Assembly: GCA_949283125.1 (NCBI GenBank) | Contig: CASDRK010000017.1 | Location: forward strand, 186,001-250,000 | Origin: an uncultured Clostridia bacterium | GTDB lineage: Bacteria > Bacillota > Clostridia > Christensenellales > Borkfalkiaceae | Direction of reading: 5' to 3' | DNA: 64,000 nt | In this document: positions 27,501-37,049 of the stretch, piece after piece | How the letters are laid out: each line of letters begins with the position of its first letter | Position numbering within the stretch: the stretch's first letter is position 1 | Program-made: the position numbers and the translations under genes | Notes under the pieces: generated by a model | Databases searched by the model: none | Told to the model about the DNA's origin: nothing | Seen by the model: only the letters and a program-made list of their open reading frames with translations

Positions 27501-28655
27501 TTATAATTTGATAACTTCCGTCGTGGCCAAAGCCTCGTCGACGAGCGTGGCGACGTCCAATTTCGCCTCTTCAGCAAGCACGTTGACAAGCTTTGGTTTG
27601 GTTACGGGGTGCTTCGGCAAGAACACCGTACAGCAGTCCTCATACGGCTGAATGGAAATATCGTAGGTCCCTATCTGTTTGCTTCTTTCGATTATCTCAT
27701 TTTTGTCAAATCCGCAGAGCGGACGAAGCACGGGCATTTCTGATATCACGGCGTTTGATGAGGTCATCCCCTCTATCGTCTGACTTGCGACCTGACCCAA
27801 ACTTTCGCCGGTTATGATGCACTGCGCGCCACAATTTTGCGCTATTCTTTCTGCGATACGCATCATAAATCTGCGCAGAAGAGTTACCATATATTCGCCG
27901 TTGCACTTTTTGTGTATCTCTTCCTGAATGTGCGTTACCTTGACGACGTTCAAAGTCATGCCGCAGGTGTAACCGGACAGCGTCTTTGCGAGATCGGTAA
28001 CCTTTTCCCTTGCCTGCATGTTTGTGTACGGATAGCTGTGAAAATGTACGCAGTCTATGCTCATGCCGCGCTTTGCTATCATGTGTCCCGCCACGGGGCT
28101 GTCGATGCCGCCAGATATCAGCAACAACCCCTTGCCTGCGCTGCCGACAGGCATTCCGCCGGCACCCTTTATGAACTTTCCGAAGACAAGTGTCGTGCCG
28201 TCTTCGCGCACATCGATATAAACTATATGTTCGGGATCATGCACATCGACGGACAACCCTTTAAACTCATCAAGCAATCTGCCGCCGATCTGCGCGCTTA
28301 TCTGCATGGAATTGAGCTCAAAATGTTTGTCCGCTCTGTGCGTTTCCACCTTGAAAGTCCCCGCCGAAGGACAGACGAGCTTTGCCGCAGAGTAGATGTC
28401 GCCCATATCGGACGGCACCTTATATCCGGCGGAAATGGTGTGTATGCCGAACACCTTGCCGAGTTTTGAAAGAATGAGCGAAACATCGTCTTCGTCAAAA
28501 CCTTCAATGAGGTATCTGCCGCTCCTTCTGCGGATTTCATGCTTTATTCCTTTGAGCGCTCTTTCCATGTTCACGGCAAACAACCTCTCGAAAAATCCGC
28601 GGTTTTTGCCCTTTAAATGCAATTCGCAATATCTTATTATAATTACTCTTTCCAT
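27501..28655 (-). CDS. thiI: tRNA 4-thiouridine synthase ThiI (no rhodanese domain)
   Basis: A 384-residue protein with an N-terminal ferredoxin-like and THUMP region (about 1-165) and a PP-loop ATPase, LLISGGIDSPVAGHM. It adenylates U8 of tRNA for thiolation and may also serve thiamine synthesis. The C-terminal rhodanese domain of the E. coli enzyme is absent, as usual in Bacillota, so sulfur is expected directly from a dedicated desulfurase. That desulfurase is encoded immediately upstream, and the two genes overlap by one base (TGATG). It is last in the arginine operon. Confidence 0.95.
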   Translation of the reverse strand: MERVIIIRYCELHLKGKNRGFFERLFAVNMERALKGIKHEIRRRSGRYLIEGFDEDDVSLILSKLGKVFGIHTISAGYKVPSDMGDIYSAAKLVCPSAGTFKVETHRADKHFELNSMQISAQIGGRLLDEFKGLSVDVHDPEHIVYIDVREDGTTLVFGKFIKGAGGMPVGSAGKGLLLISGGIDSPVAGHMIAKRGMSIDCVHFHSYPYTNMQAREKVTDLAKTLSGYTCGMTLNVVKVTHIQEEIHKKCNGEYMVTLLRRFMMRIAERIAQNCGAQCIITGESLGQVASQTIEGMTSSNAVISEMPVLRPLCGFDKNEIIERSKQIGTYDISIQPYEDCCTVFLPKHPVTKPKLVNVLAEEAKLDVATLVDEALATTEVIKL

Positions 28656-29779
28656 CAGGACATTATCTCTCTTCTGTTTCTGACTATGTCGTTTAGTATC
28701 TTTGCGGCGGAAGCGATCTCCTCCTGCGTATTTTCAGGCCCGAACGACAGCCTTAAAATTCCGTCCGCCGTGTCCTCGTCGACACCGCACGCCAATATGA
28801 CGCGCGAATATCGCTTTTTGCTGTTCGACGAACAGGCCGAACCCGTGCCGATGACGAGCCCGGCGTCGTCCGCCTCATGAAGAATGGTCTCGCCGCGCAC
28901 GCCGCGCGCCGCAACGGTCAGTATATACGGACAGCCGTTATCGGGCGAGATGACGTCGAACAGCCCGGCGTCGAGCCGGCGCCGGCACAATTCGTTCAGC
29001 GACGAGACGCGCGCAAAGTTTTCGCGCATGTTCTTATATCGTTTTTCGGCTGCAAGCGCAAACATCATTATGCCGAACACATTCTCCGTTCCGCTGCGCA
29101 GGCCGCCCTCCTGTCCGCCGCCGAAGACATACGGGCGAAGGACAAGATCCCTGCGCTTTATCAGCGCGCCGGTGCCCTTCATTCCGCCTATTTTATGGGC
29201 CGAAATACTGTACAAATCAATATTCCGGCTCAATCTGAACGGTATCTTGCCGAATGCCTGAACGCCGTCGGAATGCACGAGAGCATGTCTGTTTATCGAC
29301 TTTACTCCGGCCGCTATGGCATTCACGTCGTTGACGGCGCCCGTTTCGTTATTTACGTGTATGACCGAAACGAGCGAAGTTTTTTCATCCACAAGCGACA
29401 ACAGCTTGTCTGCATCTACGCTTCCGTCAGGACAGAGAGGAGCGAACCGCACTTCGATGCCGCGCTGTTTAAGTTCGTTTGCGGCCGAAAATACGGCGGA
29501 ATGTTCGCCTTCGGTGGTGACAACGTTTCCCCTTCTGCCGCCGCAGAACAGCGCATGATTGTCGGACTCTGTGCCGCAGGAAGTAAATATCAGTTCAAAA
29601 TTCTCGCCCGCAATGTGCGAGAGCAATTGCTCGCGGGCGCGTTTGATGGCGAGGTGCAAATTATAACCTTCCGCGTACAGCGCGGAAGGATTATAATAGT
29701 CATCAAGAATATATCTTTTGGCGAGCTCGAAGCACTGCTCGTCCGGCCGCGTAGTCGCGGCATTGTCAAGGTATATCAT
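28655..29779 (-). CDS. Cysteine desulfurase (NifS/IscS family)
   Basis: A 374-residue PLP enzyme that removes sulfur from cysteine as a protein persulfide. YLDNAATTRP starts the protein. The PLP lysine is in SISAHKIGGMKGTGAL, RSGTENV is the family block, and the catalytic cysteine is in GTGSACSSNSKKR. The pairing with thiI suggests a NifZ-type partner for tRNA s4U synthesis, as in Bacillus. Its ATG overlaps the stop of the carB fusion by one base (TAATG), which ties its translation to the arginine operon. Confidence 0.94.
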   Translation of the reverse strand: MIYLDNAATTRPDEQCFELAKRYILDDYYNPSALYAEGYNLHLAIKRAREQLLSHIAGENFELIFTSCGTESDNHALFCGGRRGNVVTTEGEHSAVFSAANELKQRGIEVRFAPLCPDGSVDADKLLSLVDEKTSLVSVIHVNNETGAVNDVNAIAAGVKSINRHALVHSDGVQAFGKIPFRLSRNIDLYSISAHKIGGMKGTGALIKRRDLVLRPYVFGGGQEGGLRSGTENVFGIMMFALAAEKRYKNMRENFARVSSLNELCRRRLDAGLFDVISPDNGCPYILTVAARGVRGETILHEADDAGLVIGTGSACSSNSKKRYSRVILACGVDEDTADGILRLSFGPENTQEEIASAAKILNDIVRNRREIMS

Positions 29780-32700
29780 TATATTTCTATGACGCCCCTG
29801 AAAGCCTGCTTGACCGGCCCGTCGACCTCGACCGAACCGTCATCGTTGATCTTTACAAACAGATCGCCGCCCTTCACTTTTACGGTTATTATCTCGCCGC
29901 GGGCGCAATCGCCGCGATCTATTGCGGCCAGCGCCGCAGCCGCGGCCGCGGTGCCGCACGACCATGTTTCGCCGTTCACCTTTCCGAATACGCGCATGCG
30001 GACGGTTACGTTGTTGACTACCCTTACGCACTCAACGAAATCGGCGCCGGCATACGGAGAGCCGCTTGCGGCAAGCTCCTGCGAAAGATCTTCAAAGTCG
30101 ACGTCGTCTATCTTGTCGAGGAAGGTCACGAGATGCTCTTTGCCAAGTTCTATCGCATATGCGGCGTCGTCGGTACCACCGCACTTTGCGTAAGTAGCCA
30201 GTTGCGGCAGGGCGACCCTTTCCATGCGCGCGCAGCCGAGATTGACGCATACGGAGCTCGCTTCGTTATTGAAACACGACACCGAAAGCTTTGCAGTTTC
30301 TCCGCCGCAGTCGAGAGTCACGGTATCGCCTTGTACCATATGATTGTCGTAAAGATATTTTGCGGCAATCCTCATGGGGTTGGCTGCCATGCCTGCGTCC
30401 GAACCGTCGCGGTTGAACACGCGCACAGCCGCGTCGGCGATATCAGACTTCTCTATCAGAATTATTCCGTCGCCGCCGATAGCATAGTGCCTGTCGGCAA
30501 AGTTGATGGCAAGCGATTCCGGACAGGTAATGCGCCCCTCCATGTTGTTGAAGAAGATGTAATCGTTGCCGCAGGAATGCATTTTGCTGAATTCAAGCTT
30601 GAGCTTTTCCGTGCGCAGATGATTGATATCGACAAGCTCGGTGTTGAACTGATTGTATCTTCCGGCGATCACATCGGCCAGCGCGTTCGTGGTATCCAGC
30701 GAGGTGAGCACCGTGATCCCGAGCAGAATGGCATGATGATGGAGAGAAATATAGTTTGTGATGGACTCGATATCCGTCTTGCCCGTGTAAACTATATAGT
30801 CTATCTTGCCCTCGTCCATCAGCTTGAATATCTCGTCGTTCGAAGACAGCCTTGCTACCTCGGTGCACTCGATGCCGAGACTTCTTATAACATTTGCCGT
30901 ACCCTTTGTCGCGTAGAACGTCAAACCGAGATCGGCAAACTTTTTGACTATGTTTACAATTTCAAACTTGTCCTGATCGTTTATCGTGAAGTAAATGCCG
31001 GAGGGGTTGTGTTTCGTGGGGTGCTTCATGTTGAAACCGGCCGAAACCAGACCTTTGAACAGCGCCTCCTCTATCGTCTTGCCTATGCCGAGAACTTCGC
31101 CCGTAGACTTCATTTCGGGACCGAGCTGCGAGTTTACGTCGTTGAGTTTTTCAAACGAGAACACGGGCACTTTTACCGCCACGTACGGCGAATTTTTGTA
31201 CAGCCCAGTACCGTAGCCGAGCCGTTTGAGTTTTGCGCCCACCATTATGCGGGTGGCAAGATCCACCATGGGCACGCCCGTAACCTTAGAAATATACGGT
31301 ATGGTGCGCGACGCTCTGGGGTTCACTTCAATCACATACAGCTCGTTGTGATAGATGAGATACTGAATGTTTATGAGTCCCTTGGTCTTGAGAGAAAGCG
31401 TTAATGCGGTCGATACTTCCACGACCCTCTTGAGCATTGCATCGCTCAGGCTGTAGGGAGGATAAACGGCAATGGAGTCGCCGCTGTGAACGCCGGCACG
31501 CTCTATATGCTGCATGATGCCGGGGATGAGCACGTCCGTCCCATCGGATATTGCGTCCACCTCAAGCTCTGTTCCCATCAGATATTTGTCGCAGAGCACG
31601 GGATTTTCGATATTCTGCGCCAGAATGACGTCCATGTACCTCTCTATATCGTTCTGCGTAAAGGCAATGGTCATATTCTGGCCGCCGATGACGTATGACG
31701 GGCGCAAAAGCACCGGGTAGCCAAGAGTCTCGGCCGCGCGCACGGCCTCCTCCTTCGTCATTACGGTGAGGCCCTTGGGACGGGCGATATGGAATTTCTC
31801 CAAAAGCTCGTCAAACTTTTCCCTGTCCTCCGCAAGATCTATGGAGGAAGCGGGCGTGCCGAGTATCCTTATACCCTTTTTGTCGAGATATCCGCACAGC
31901 TTTATCGCCGTCTGCCCGCCGAACGTGACGACGACGCCATAGGGCTTTTCCACGTCGATTACGTTCTGCACGTCTTCGGGCGTAAGACTTTCAAAGTACA
32001 GCCTATCGGCGGTGTCGAAGTCTGTGGAGACGGTCTCCGGATTGTTGTTTATGATGATAACTTCGTAACCGAGACGCTTGAGCGCCCAGACGCAGTGCAC
32101 GGAGGAATAGTCGAATTCGATGCCCTGACCTATCCTTATCGGTCCGGAGCCGATGACTATTATCCTTCTCTTCTTGTTTTTGCGGCTTTCCGCAACATAG
32201 GGCAAAGCCTCGTCATGCTCCTTTTCGTCGTAAGTCGAATAGAAATAGGGCGTCTGCGCGGCAAATTCCGCACCGCAGGTATCGACCATCTTGAAACATG
32301 CGTCAACGTGCTTGGGCAAAGGCATGCCCGAAATTTCGGCAAGGGCTCTATCGGGATAACCCAGCTTTTTGCCCCTGATATACTCTGCGCGGGTAAGCTT
32401 TTTGCCGGCTATTTCTCTCTCGTAATCGGCGAGGTTCTTAAGTTTTTCAAGGAACCATTCGTCGATTTTGGTTATAGAATAAATTTCGTCTATGGCAAAA
32501 CCGCGCTTTATCGCCTGATACACCACAAACAATCTTTCGTCGGTGAGCTCGTGCAGTTTTTCGCGTATTTCTTCGTCGGACAGCTCCTCCATTTTCGGCA
32601 TATTGAGCGTGTTCAGCGAAATCTCCGCTCCGCGCACCGCCTTCATTATCGCCATCTCGAAGCTTGTGCCTATGGCCATCACTTCGCCAGTGGCCTTCAT

Positions 32701-33828
32701 GCGCGTGCCGAGAGTGCGCTTTGCGTACAAAAATTTATCGAAAGGCCACTTGGGCAGCTTTACCACAACGTAATCCAGCGTAGGCTCGAAGCAGGCATAA
32801 GTCTTGCCCGTGACGTCATTTTTGATCTCGTCGAGAGTATAGCCCAGAGCTATTTTTGCCGCCACTTTGGCTATGGGATAGCCGGTAGCCTTGGATGCAA
32901 GAGCGGATGAGCGCGAAACTCTGGGGTTAACTTCAATAACGGAGTATTCAAACGAATCGGGATTGAGCGCAAACTGACAGTTGCAGCCGCCTTCGATACC
33001 CAGTTCGGTGATTATCTTCAAAGACGCCGTGCGCAGCATCTGATATTCCTTGTCGGAAAGGGTGACGGCGGGCGCAATTACTATCGAATCGCCCGTATGG
33101 ATCCCGACGGGGTCGAAGTTTTCCATCGAGCAGACAGTGAGCACGTTGCCGGCGCCGTCGCGCAGCACCTCGAACTCTATCTCCTTCCAGCCGCCTATGT
33201 AACGCTCGATGAGCACCTGCGTGATAGGCGACAGCATAAGTCCGTTGTGGGCTATGAGACGCAGCTCCTCTTCGTCGTGAGCAACGCCGCCGCCGGCGCC
33301 GCCGAGGGTATATGCCGGACGAACTATCACGGGATATCCGCCAATTCTGTTTGCGACCTCCACGCATTCGTCGACGGTATAGGCGATATCGGACGGAACT
33401 ACGGGCTGACCTATCTTGTTCATGGTCTCCTTGAAAAGTTCCCTGTCCTCCGCTCTGTCAATCGAATCGACGTTTACGCCTATAAGCTTGACTCCGTACT
33501 TATCGAGAAAACCCTCCTTTGCGAGCTTGCAGCCGAGCGTGAGTCCGGTCTGTCCGCCGAGCGAGGCGAGCAAGCTGTCCGGTCTCTCCTTTATAATAAT
33601 TCTTTTAAGCGTCTCGACAGTAAGCGGTTCGAGATAAATCTCGTCCGCCAAAGCGCGGTCCGTCATGATGGTTGCGGGGTTAGAATTGCACAAAACCACG
33701 TTCAGACCTGCGTCCTTCATGACGCGGCATGCCTGCGCGCCTGCATAGTCGAATTCCGCCGCCTGTCCTATGACTATGGGCCCGGAACCTATTACGAGCA
33801 CCTTTTTGATATCTTCTCTCTTAGGCAT
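29779..33828 (-). CDS. carB: Carbamoyl-phosphate synthase large chain fused to a DapF-like domain
   Basis: A 1349-residue in-frame fusion. Residues 1-1075 are a full CarB: two ATP-grasp halves (GSGPIVIGQAAEFDYAG; GSGPIRIGQGIEFDYSS) and an allosteric MGS domain. It makes carbamoyl phosphate with CarA. Residues 1076-1349 (29779-30603) are a diaminopimelate epimerase-like domain: FSKMHSCGND, DRHYAIGGDG and FNRDGSD. The second catalytic Cys is kept (Cys1291, ETWSCGT). The first is Ala1148 (MAANPMR instead of the CGNGxRC loop), and the Glu-Arg substrate pair is Gly1282-Lys1283. DAP epimerase activity is therefore doubtful. No stop or start codon separates the parts. It overlaps carA by eight bases. 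Confidence 0.95.
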   Translation of the reverse strand: MPKREDIKKVLVIGSGPIVIGQAAEFDYAGAQACRVMKDAGLNVVLCNSNPATIMTDRALADEIYLEPLTVETLKRIIIKERPDSLLASLGGQTGLTLGCKLAKEGFLDKYGVKLIGVNVDSIDRAEDRELFKETMNKIGQPVVPSDIAYTVDECVEVANRIGGYPVIVRPAYTLGGAGGGVAHDEEELRLIAHNGLMLSPITQVLIERYIGGWKEIEFEVLRDGAGNVLTVCSMENFDPVGIHTGDSIVIAPAVTLSDKEYQMLRTASLKIITELGIEGGCNCQFALNPDSFEYSVIEVNPRVSRSSALASKATGYPIAKVAAKIALGYTLDEIKNDVTGKTYACFEPTLDYVVVKLPKWPFDKFLYAKRTLGTRMKATGEVMAIGTSFEMAIMKAVRGAEISLNTLNMPKMEELSDEEIREKLHELTDERLFVVYQAIKRGFAIDEIYSITKIDEWFLEKLKNLADYEREIAGKKLTRAEYIRGKKLGYPDRALAEISGMPLPKHVDACFKMVDTCGAEFAAQTPYFYSTYDEKEHDEALPYVAESRKNKKRRIIVIGSGPIRIGQGIEFDYSSVHCVWALKRLGYEVIIINNNPETVSTDFDTADRLYFESLTPEDVQNVIDVEKPYGVVVTFGGQTAIKLCGYLDKKGIRILGTPASSIDLAEDREKFDELLEKFHIARPKGLTVMTKEEAVRAAETLGYPVLLRPSYVIGGQNMTIAFTQNDIERYMDVILAQNIENPVLCDKYLMGTELEVDAISDGTDVLIPGIMQHIERAGVHSGDSIAVYPPYSLSDAMLKRVVEVSTALTLSLKTKGLINIQYLIYHNELYVIEVNPRASRTIPYISKVTGVPMVDLATRIMVGAKLKRLGYGTGLYKNSPYVAVKVPVFSFEKLNDVNSQLGPEMKSTGEVLGIGKTIEEALFKGLVSAGFNMKHPTKHNPSGIYFTINDQDKFEIVNIVKKFADLGLTFYATKGTANVIRSLGIECTEVARLSSNDEIFKLMDEGKIDYIVYTGKTDIESITNYISLHHHAILLGITVLTSLDTTNALADVIAGRYNQFNTELVDINHLRTEKLKLEFSKMHSCGNDYIFFNNMEGRITCPESLAINFADRHYAIGGDGIILIEKSDIADAAVRVFNRDGSDAGMAANPMRIAAKYLYDNHMVQGDTVTLDCGGETAKLSVSCFNNEASSVCVNLGCARMERVALPQLATYAKCGGTDDAAYAIELGKEHLVTFLDKIDDVDFEDLSQELAASGSPYAGADFVECVRVVNNVTVRMRVFGKVNGETWSCGTAAAAAALAAIDRGDCARGEIITVKVKGGDLFVKINDDGSVEVDGPVKQAFRGVIEI

Positions 33829-34894
33829 TATACCTTCCCTCCGTCATGTTTTTGATAAATTTATCGAAGAGGAACGAAGCGTCCTGCGGGCCGCCGCACG
33901 CTTCGGGGTGGAACTGCACGGTGTAGGCGTTGAACTGCGGATAATCGAAACCTTCGCAGGTGTTGTCGTTCGCATTGACGTAACTGAGTTCACCCACGCC
34001 TTCAAGACTGGAGGAGATGACCTCGTAGCCGTGGTTCTGGCTCGAGATATACACTCTGCCCGTGGCAAGACACTTAACCGGCTGATTGGCGCCGCGATGG
34101 CCGTACTTCATCTTCTTGGTCTTGCCGCCCATTGCAAGCGCGAACAGCTGATGACCGAGACAGATGCCGAACACCGGCAGCTTGCCTGCAAGCTTTTTAA
34201 GATTTTCTATGATCCCTACGTTCTCCGCGGGGTCGCCGGGCCCGTTGCACAGCATGAGCCCGCGGGGCCGGAGAGCCAGTATCTCCTCCGCCGTGTAGGT
34301 TGCGGGCACCTTGATGCAATAGCAGCCGCGCTTGACCAGCTCGCGCACGATATTGTCCTTTGCGCCGAAGTCCCAGACAACCACTTTCAATCCCGCGGGG
34401 TCGCCGTGATATTCGACCTCGCCGCAGGTTACGCTGTTTACCGCATTCTTTATGGAATAGGCCTTTACGGCCGCAAAATCCGTCAGAGGACGCGAAGTTA
34501 TCGCGGCGTTCATTACGCCGGATTCCCTGACTATCTTGGTGAGCTCGCGCGTGTCGACGCCGTACACGCCGACGACGCCGTTGTCCTTCAGGTATTTATC
34601 GAGCGTCTGCATGCACCTGAAATTGGAAGGAGCGTCGCACTTTTCCCTGACGATATAGGCAGACACCCAGGGCTTTTTGCTCTCAAAATCGGGAGTAATG
34701 CCGTAGTTGCCTATGAGCGGGAAGGTCTGCGTGACTATCTGACCGTAATAACTGGGATCGGTCAGAGTCTCAACATATCCCGTCATGCCCGTGGTGAACA
34801 CGAGCTCGCCCGTCACGTCGCCATCGGCGCCGAAGCGCGTGCCGACGAATTGCTTGCCGTTCTGCAGCGTTAAATAAACTTTGCCCTTTTCCAT
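33821..34894 (-). CDS. carA: Carbamoyl-phosphate synthase small chain
   Basis: A 357-residue glutamine amidotransferase subunit that feeds ammonia to CarB. The N-terminal domain contains GELVFTTGMTGYVETLTDPSY. The class I GATase domain has the nucleophile in VFGICLGHQLFALA and the His-x-Glu in VQFHPEA. It sits in the arginine gene run, between argF and carB, so this copy probably serves arginine synthesis; whether a second copy serves pyrimidines is unknown. Confidence 0.97.
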   Translation of the reverse strand: MEKGKVYLTLQNGKQFVGTRFGADGDVTGELVFTTGMTGYVETLTDPSYYGQIVTQTFPLIGNYGITPDFESKKPWVSAYIVREKCDAPSNFRCMQTLDKYLKDNGVVGVYGVDTRELTKIVRESGVMNAAITSRPLTDFAAVKAYSIKNAVNSVTCGEVEYHGDPAGLKVVVWDFGAKDNIVRELVKRGCYCIKVPATYTAEEILALRPRGLMLCNGPGDPAENVGIIENLKKLAGKLPVFGICLGHQLFALAMGGKTKKMKYGHRGANQPVKCLATGRVYISSQNHGYEVISSSLEGVGELSYVNANDNTCEGFDYPQFNAYTVQFHPEACGGPQDASFLFDKFIKNMTEGRYNA

Positions 34895-34931
34895 TTATGA
34901 TTATCCTTATTTGATTATTTACAGAGTTCTA

Positions 34932-35834
34932 TCACTTTAAAAGCTTTACCATTACGGCTTTCTGCGCATGCAGCCTGTTTTCGGCTTCGTCGAATATCTC
35001 CTTTGCGTGCGCCTCAAACACGTCGTCGGTTATCTCCTCGCCGCGATGAGCGGGCAGGCAGTGCATCACCATTGCGTCCGGCTTTGCGTATTTCATGCTC
35101 TGCGCGTTGACCTGATAGCCGGCAAAGGCCTGCGCCCTCTTCTGCCTTTCGCTCTCCTGTCCCATCGACGCCCACACGTCGGTATAGATCACGTCGGCGT
35201 CCTTAAGCGCCTGCTCCACGCTGTCGGTGACGAGGAATTCTCCGTTCTCCTTGGCCCAGCGCATTATTTCGGCGTCTGGTTCATAGCCTGCGGGGCAGGC
35301 AATCGCAAAGGACATTCCCGTTTTGATTGCGCCGACGGTGAGACTGTTCGCCATATTGTTGCCGTCGCCGACGAACGCCATCTTCAGACCCTTGAACGAT
35401 CCCTTGTATTCGCGTATGGTCATCAGATCGGCGAGCACCTGACAGGGATGAGCGTAATCAGTAAGTCCGTTGATTACGGGTATTGAGCCGTACCTGGCCA
35501 GATCTTCCACTTCCTGCTGCGCAAAGGTTCTTATCATTATCCCGTCGAGATAGCGCGAAAGCACCCTCGCCGTATCCTGCACGGGTTCTCCGCGCCCTAT
35601 CTGAAGATCGTTGCTGGAAAGGAACAGACCGTATCCGCCCAGCTCGTATATCCCAACTTCGAACGAAACCCTTGTGCGGGTGGACGCCTTCTGAAAGATG
35701 AGCCCGAGTTTTTTGCCCTTTAAGTAGTCCTTCTGCACGCCGTTGACTCTTTCAAATTTAAGCTGGTCGGCAAGATTGAGTATGGACAGAATTTCCTCGC
35801 GGGTGAGATCCTGAAGTTTAAGCAGATGTTTCAT
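34932..35834 (-). CDS. argF: Ornithine carbamoyltransferase
   Basis: A 300-residue enzyme that joins carbamoyl phosphate and ornithine to give citrulline. The carbamoyl-phosphate loop STRTRVSFE, DYAHPCQVLADL, and the ornithine-side MHCLPAHRGEEI are all intact. It follows argD with a four-base overlap and precedes carA by 37 bases, so substrate supply and use are encoded together. An anabolic role is inferred from the operon. Confidence 0.97.
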   Translation of the reverse strand: MKHLLKLQDLTREEILSILNLADQLKFERVNGVQKDYLKGKKLGLIFQKASTRTRVSFEVGIYELGGYGLFLSSNDLQIGRGEPVQDTARVLSRYLDGIMIRTFAQQEVEDLARYGSIPVINGLTDYAHPCQVLADLMTIREYKGSFKGLKMAFVGDGNNMANSLTVGAIKTGMSFAIACPAGYEPDAEIMRWAKENGEFLVTDSVEQALKDADVIYTDVWASMGQESERQKRAQAFAGYQVNAQSMKYAKPDAMVMHCLPAHRGEEITDDVFEAHAKEIFDEAENRLHAQKAVMVKLLK

Positions 35835-36991
35835 TGTTCTATTACCTCTTTCAAAATTTTGATTGCCTGCTCCATTTGGCTCTTGCTGATATTGAGCGGC
35901 GGCAGCAGTCTGACCCTGTCGTGCGCGGTGAGCACGATAAGCCCCTTATCAAGACACCGCTCCGCTATCTCGCGCGCGGGCTTTGAAGTCTTTAATCCTA
36001 TCATGAGTCCGAGCCCGGTGACCTCGATCACATTTTTAATGCGGCCGAGATGCGCCCTGAAATAGGCGCCCTTGCCCTGAACTTCCAAAAGCAAGCTGTC
36101 CGTTATCCTCTCCACAATGTTTACCGCGCCCGCGCAGGCGACGGGGTTGCCGCCGAACGTTGAACCGTGGTCGCCCCGCCCGAACACTTCGGCGCACTTG
36201 CCGAACAGCATGCAGGCGCCTATGGGTAATCCGCCACCCAGTCCCTTTGCGGTGGTAACTATATCGGGACGTATGCCGAAATGCTCGTAGGCATACATCT
36301 TTCCCGTTCTGCCGTTGCCGCTCTGCACCTCGTCGCAGATGAGAAGTATGTCGCGCTCGCGGCAGAACTTTTCAAGCTCTTTTACAAACTTCTCGTCCAG
36401 AACGTGCACTCCGCTTTCGCCCTGAACGCACTCTATCATTACCGCACAGGTCTTATCGGTATAGCATGCGAGCACGCCGTCCATGGACGGCTCGGCATAT
36501 CTGAAACCGCCGAGGAAGGGATGGAAATATTTATGAAATTCGTCCTGCCCCGTGGCCGAAAGCGTGGCTATGGTCCTGCCGTGGAAGGAATTTTTCAATG
36601 TTATTATTTCGTTTCTTCCGTAGCGCTCGTTGCCGTACTTTCTCGCCGCCTTGACGGCGCATTCGTTCGCCTCGGCGCCGCTGTTGCCGAAGAAGACTTT
36701 CCCGGCGCCGGTCTTGCGGCACAGAAGCCCCGCAAGCCTTGTCTGCGGATAAGAATAATATAGATTGGAAGTGTGCTGCACCTCGTCCAGCTGGGCCTTT
36801 ACCGCCGCCTTCCATTCCTCGTCGCACGCGCCGAAAATATTTACGCCTATGCCCGAGCCGCAGTCTATGTATTCCCTGCCGTCGGAATCGTACAAAATAC
36901 AGCCGTTCCCCCTTTCAAACGCTACGCGAAAGCGTGCGTAAGTGGGCGCTATATACTGCTCGTCGTCGCTGAATATCTGATTTTTATCCAT
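35831..36991 (-). CDS. argD: Acetylornithine aminotransferase
   Basis: A 386-residue class III PLP aminotransferase that makes N-acetylornithine from the semialdehyde. FFGNSGAEANECAVKAAR binds cofactor phosphate. LLICDEVQSGNGRTGK carries the PLP-ring Asp, and TTAKGLGGGLPIGA carries the Schiff-base lysine. The ATG at 36991 has AAAGGTG about six bases upstream, so it is preferred to the GTG nine bases earlier. A terminator-like hairpin lies between argB and this gene, so expression may be attenuated. Confidence 0.96.
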   Translation of the reverse strand: MDKNQIFSDDEQYIAPTYARFRVAFERGNGCILYDSDGREYIDCGSGIGVNIFGACDEEWKAAVKAQLDEVQHTSNLYYSYPQTRLAGLLCRKTGAGKVFFGNSGAEANECAVKAARKYGNERYGRNEIITLKNSFHGRTIATLSATGQDEFHKYFHPFLGGFRYAEPSMDGVLACYTDKTCAVMIECVQGESGVHVLDEKFVKELEKFCRERDILLICDEVQSGNGRTGKMYAYEHFGIRPDIVTTAKGLGGGLPIGACMLFGKCAEVFGRGDHGSTFGGNPVACAGAVNIVERITDSLLLEVQGKGAYFRAHLGRIKNVIEVTGLGLMIGLKTSKPAREIAERCLDKGLIVLTAHDRVRLLPPLNISKSQMEQAIKILKEVIEQ

Positions 36992-37022
36992 TGTCCACAC
37001 CTTTGATTTACGCTAAAAATAA

Positions 37023-37047
37023 GACTGATTTAGTCAATAAATCAGTC
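37023..37047 (-). terminator. Terminator-like hairpin inside the arginine operon (argB-argD gap)
   Basis: Nine-bp stem GACTGATTT / AAATCAGTC with a seven-base loop. On the minus strand it is followed by TTATTTTTAG. It starts only three bases after argB, and no promoter fits before argD, so partial readthrough or attenuation is inferred. Confidence 0.65.
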
Positions 37048-37049
37048 GT

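Noticed and set aside
30593-30610. Frameshift as the cause of the CarB-DapF joining
   Set aside because: Both halves are in the same frame with no internal stop, and the junction sequence reads smoothly; a lost stop codon remains possible but cannot be tested here.
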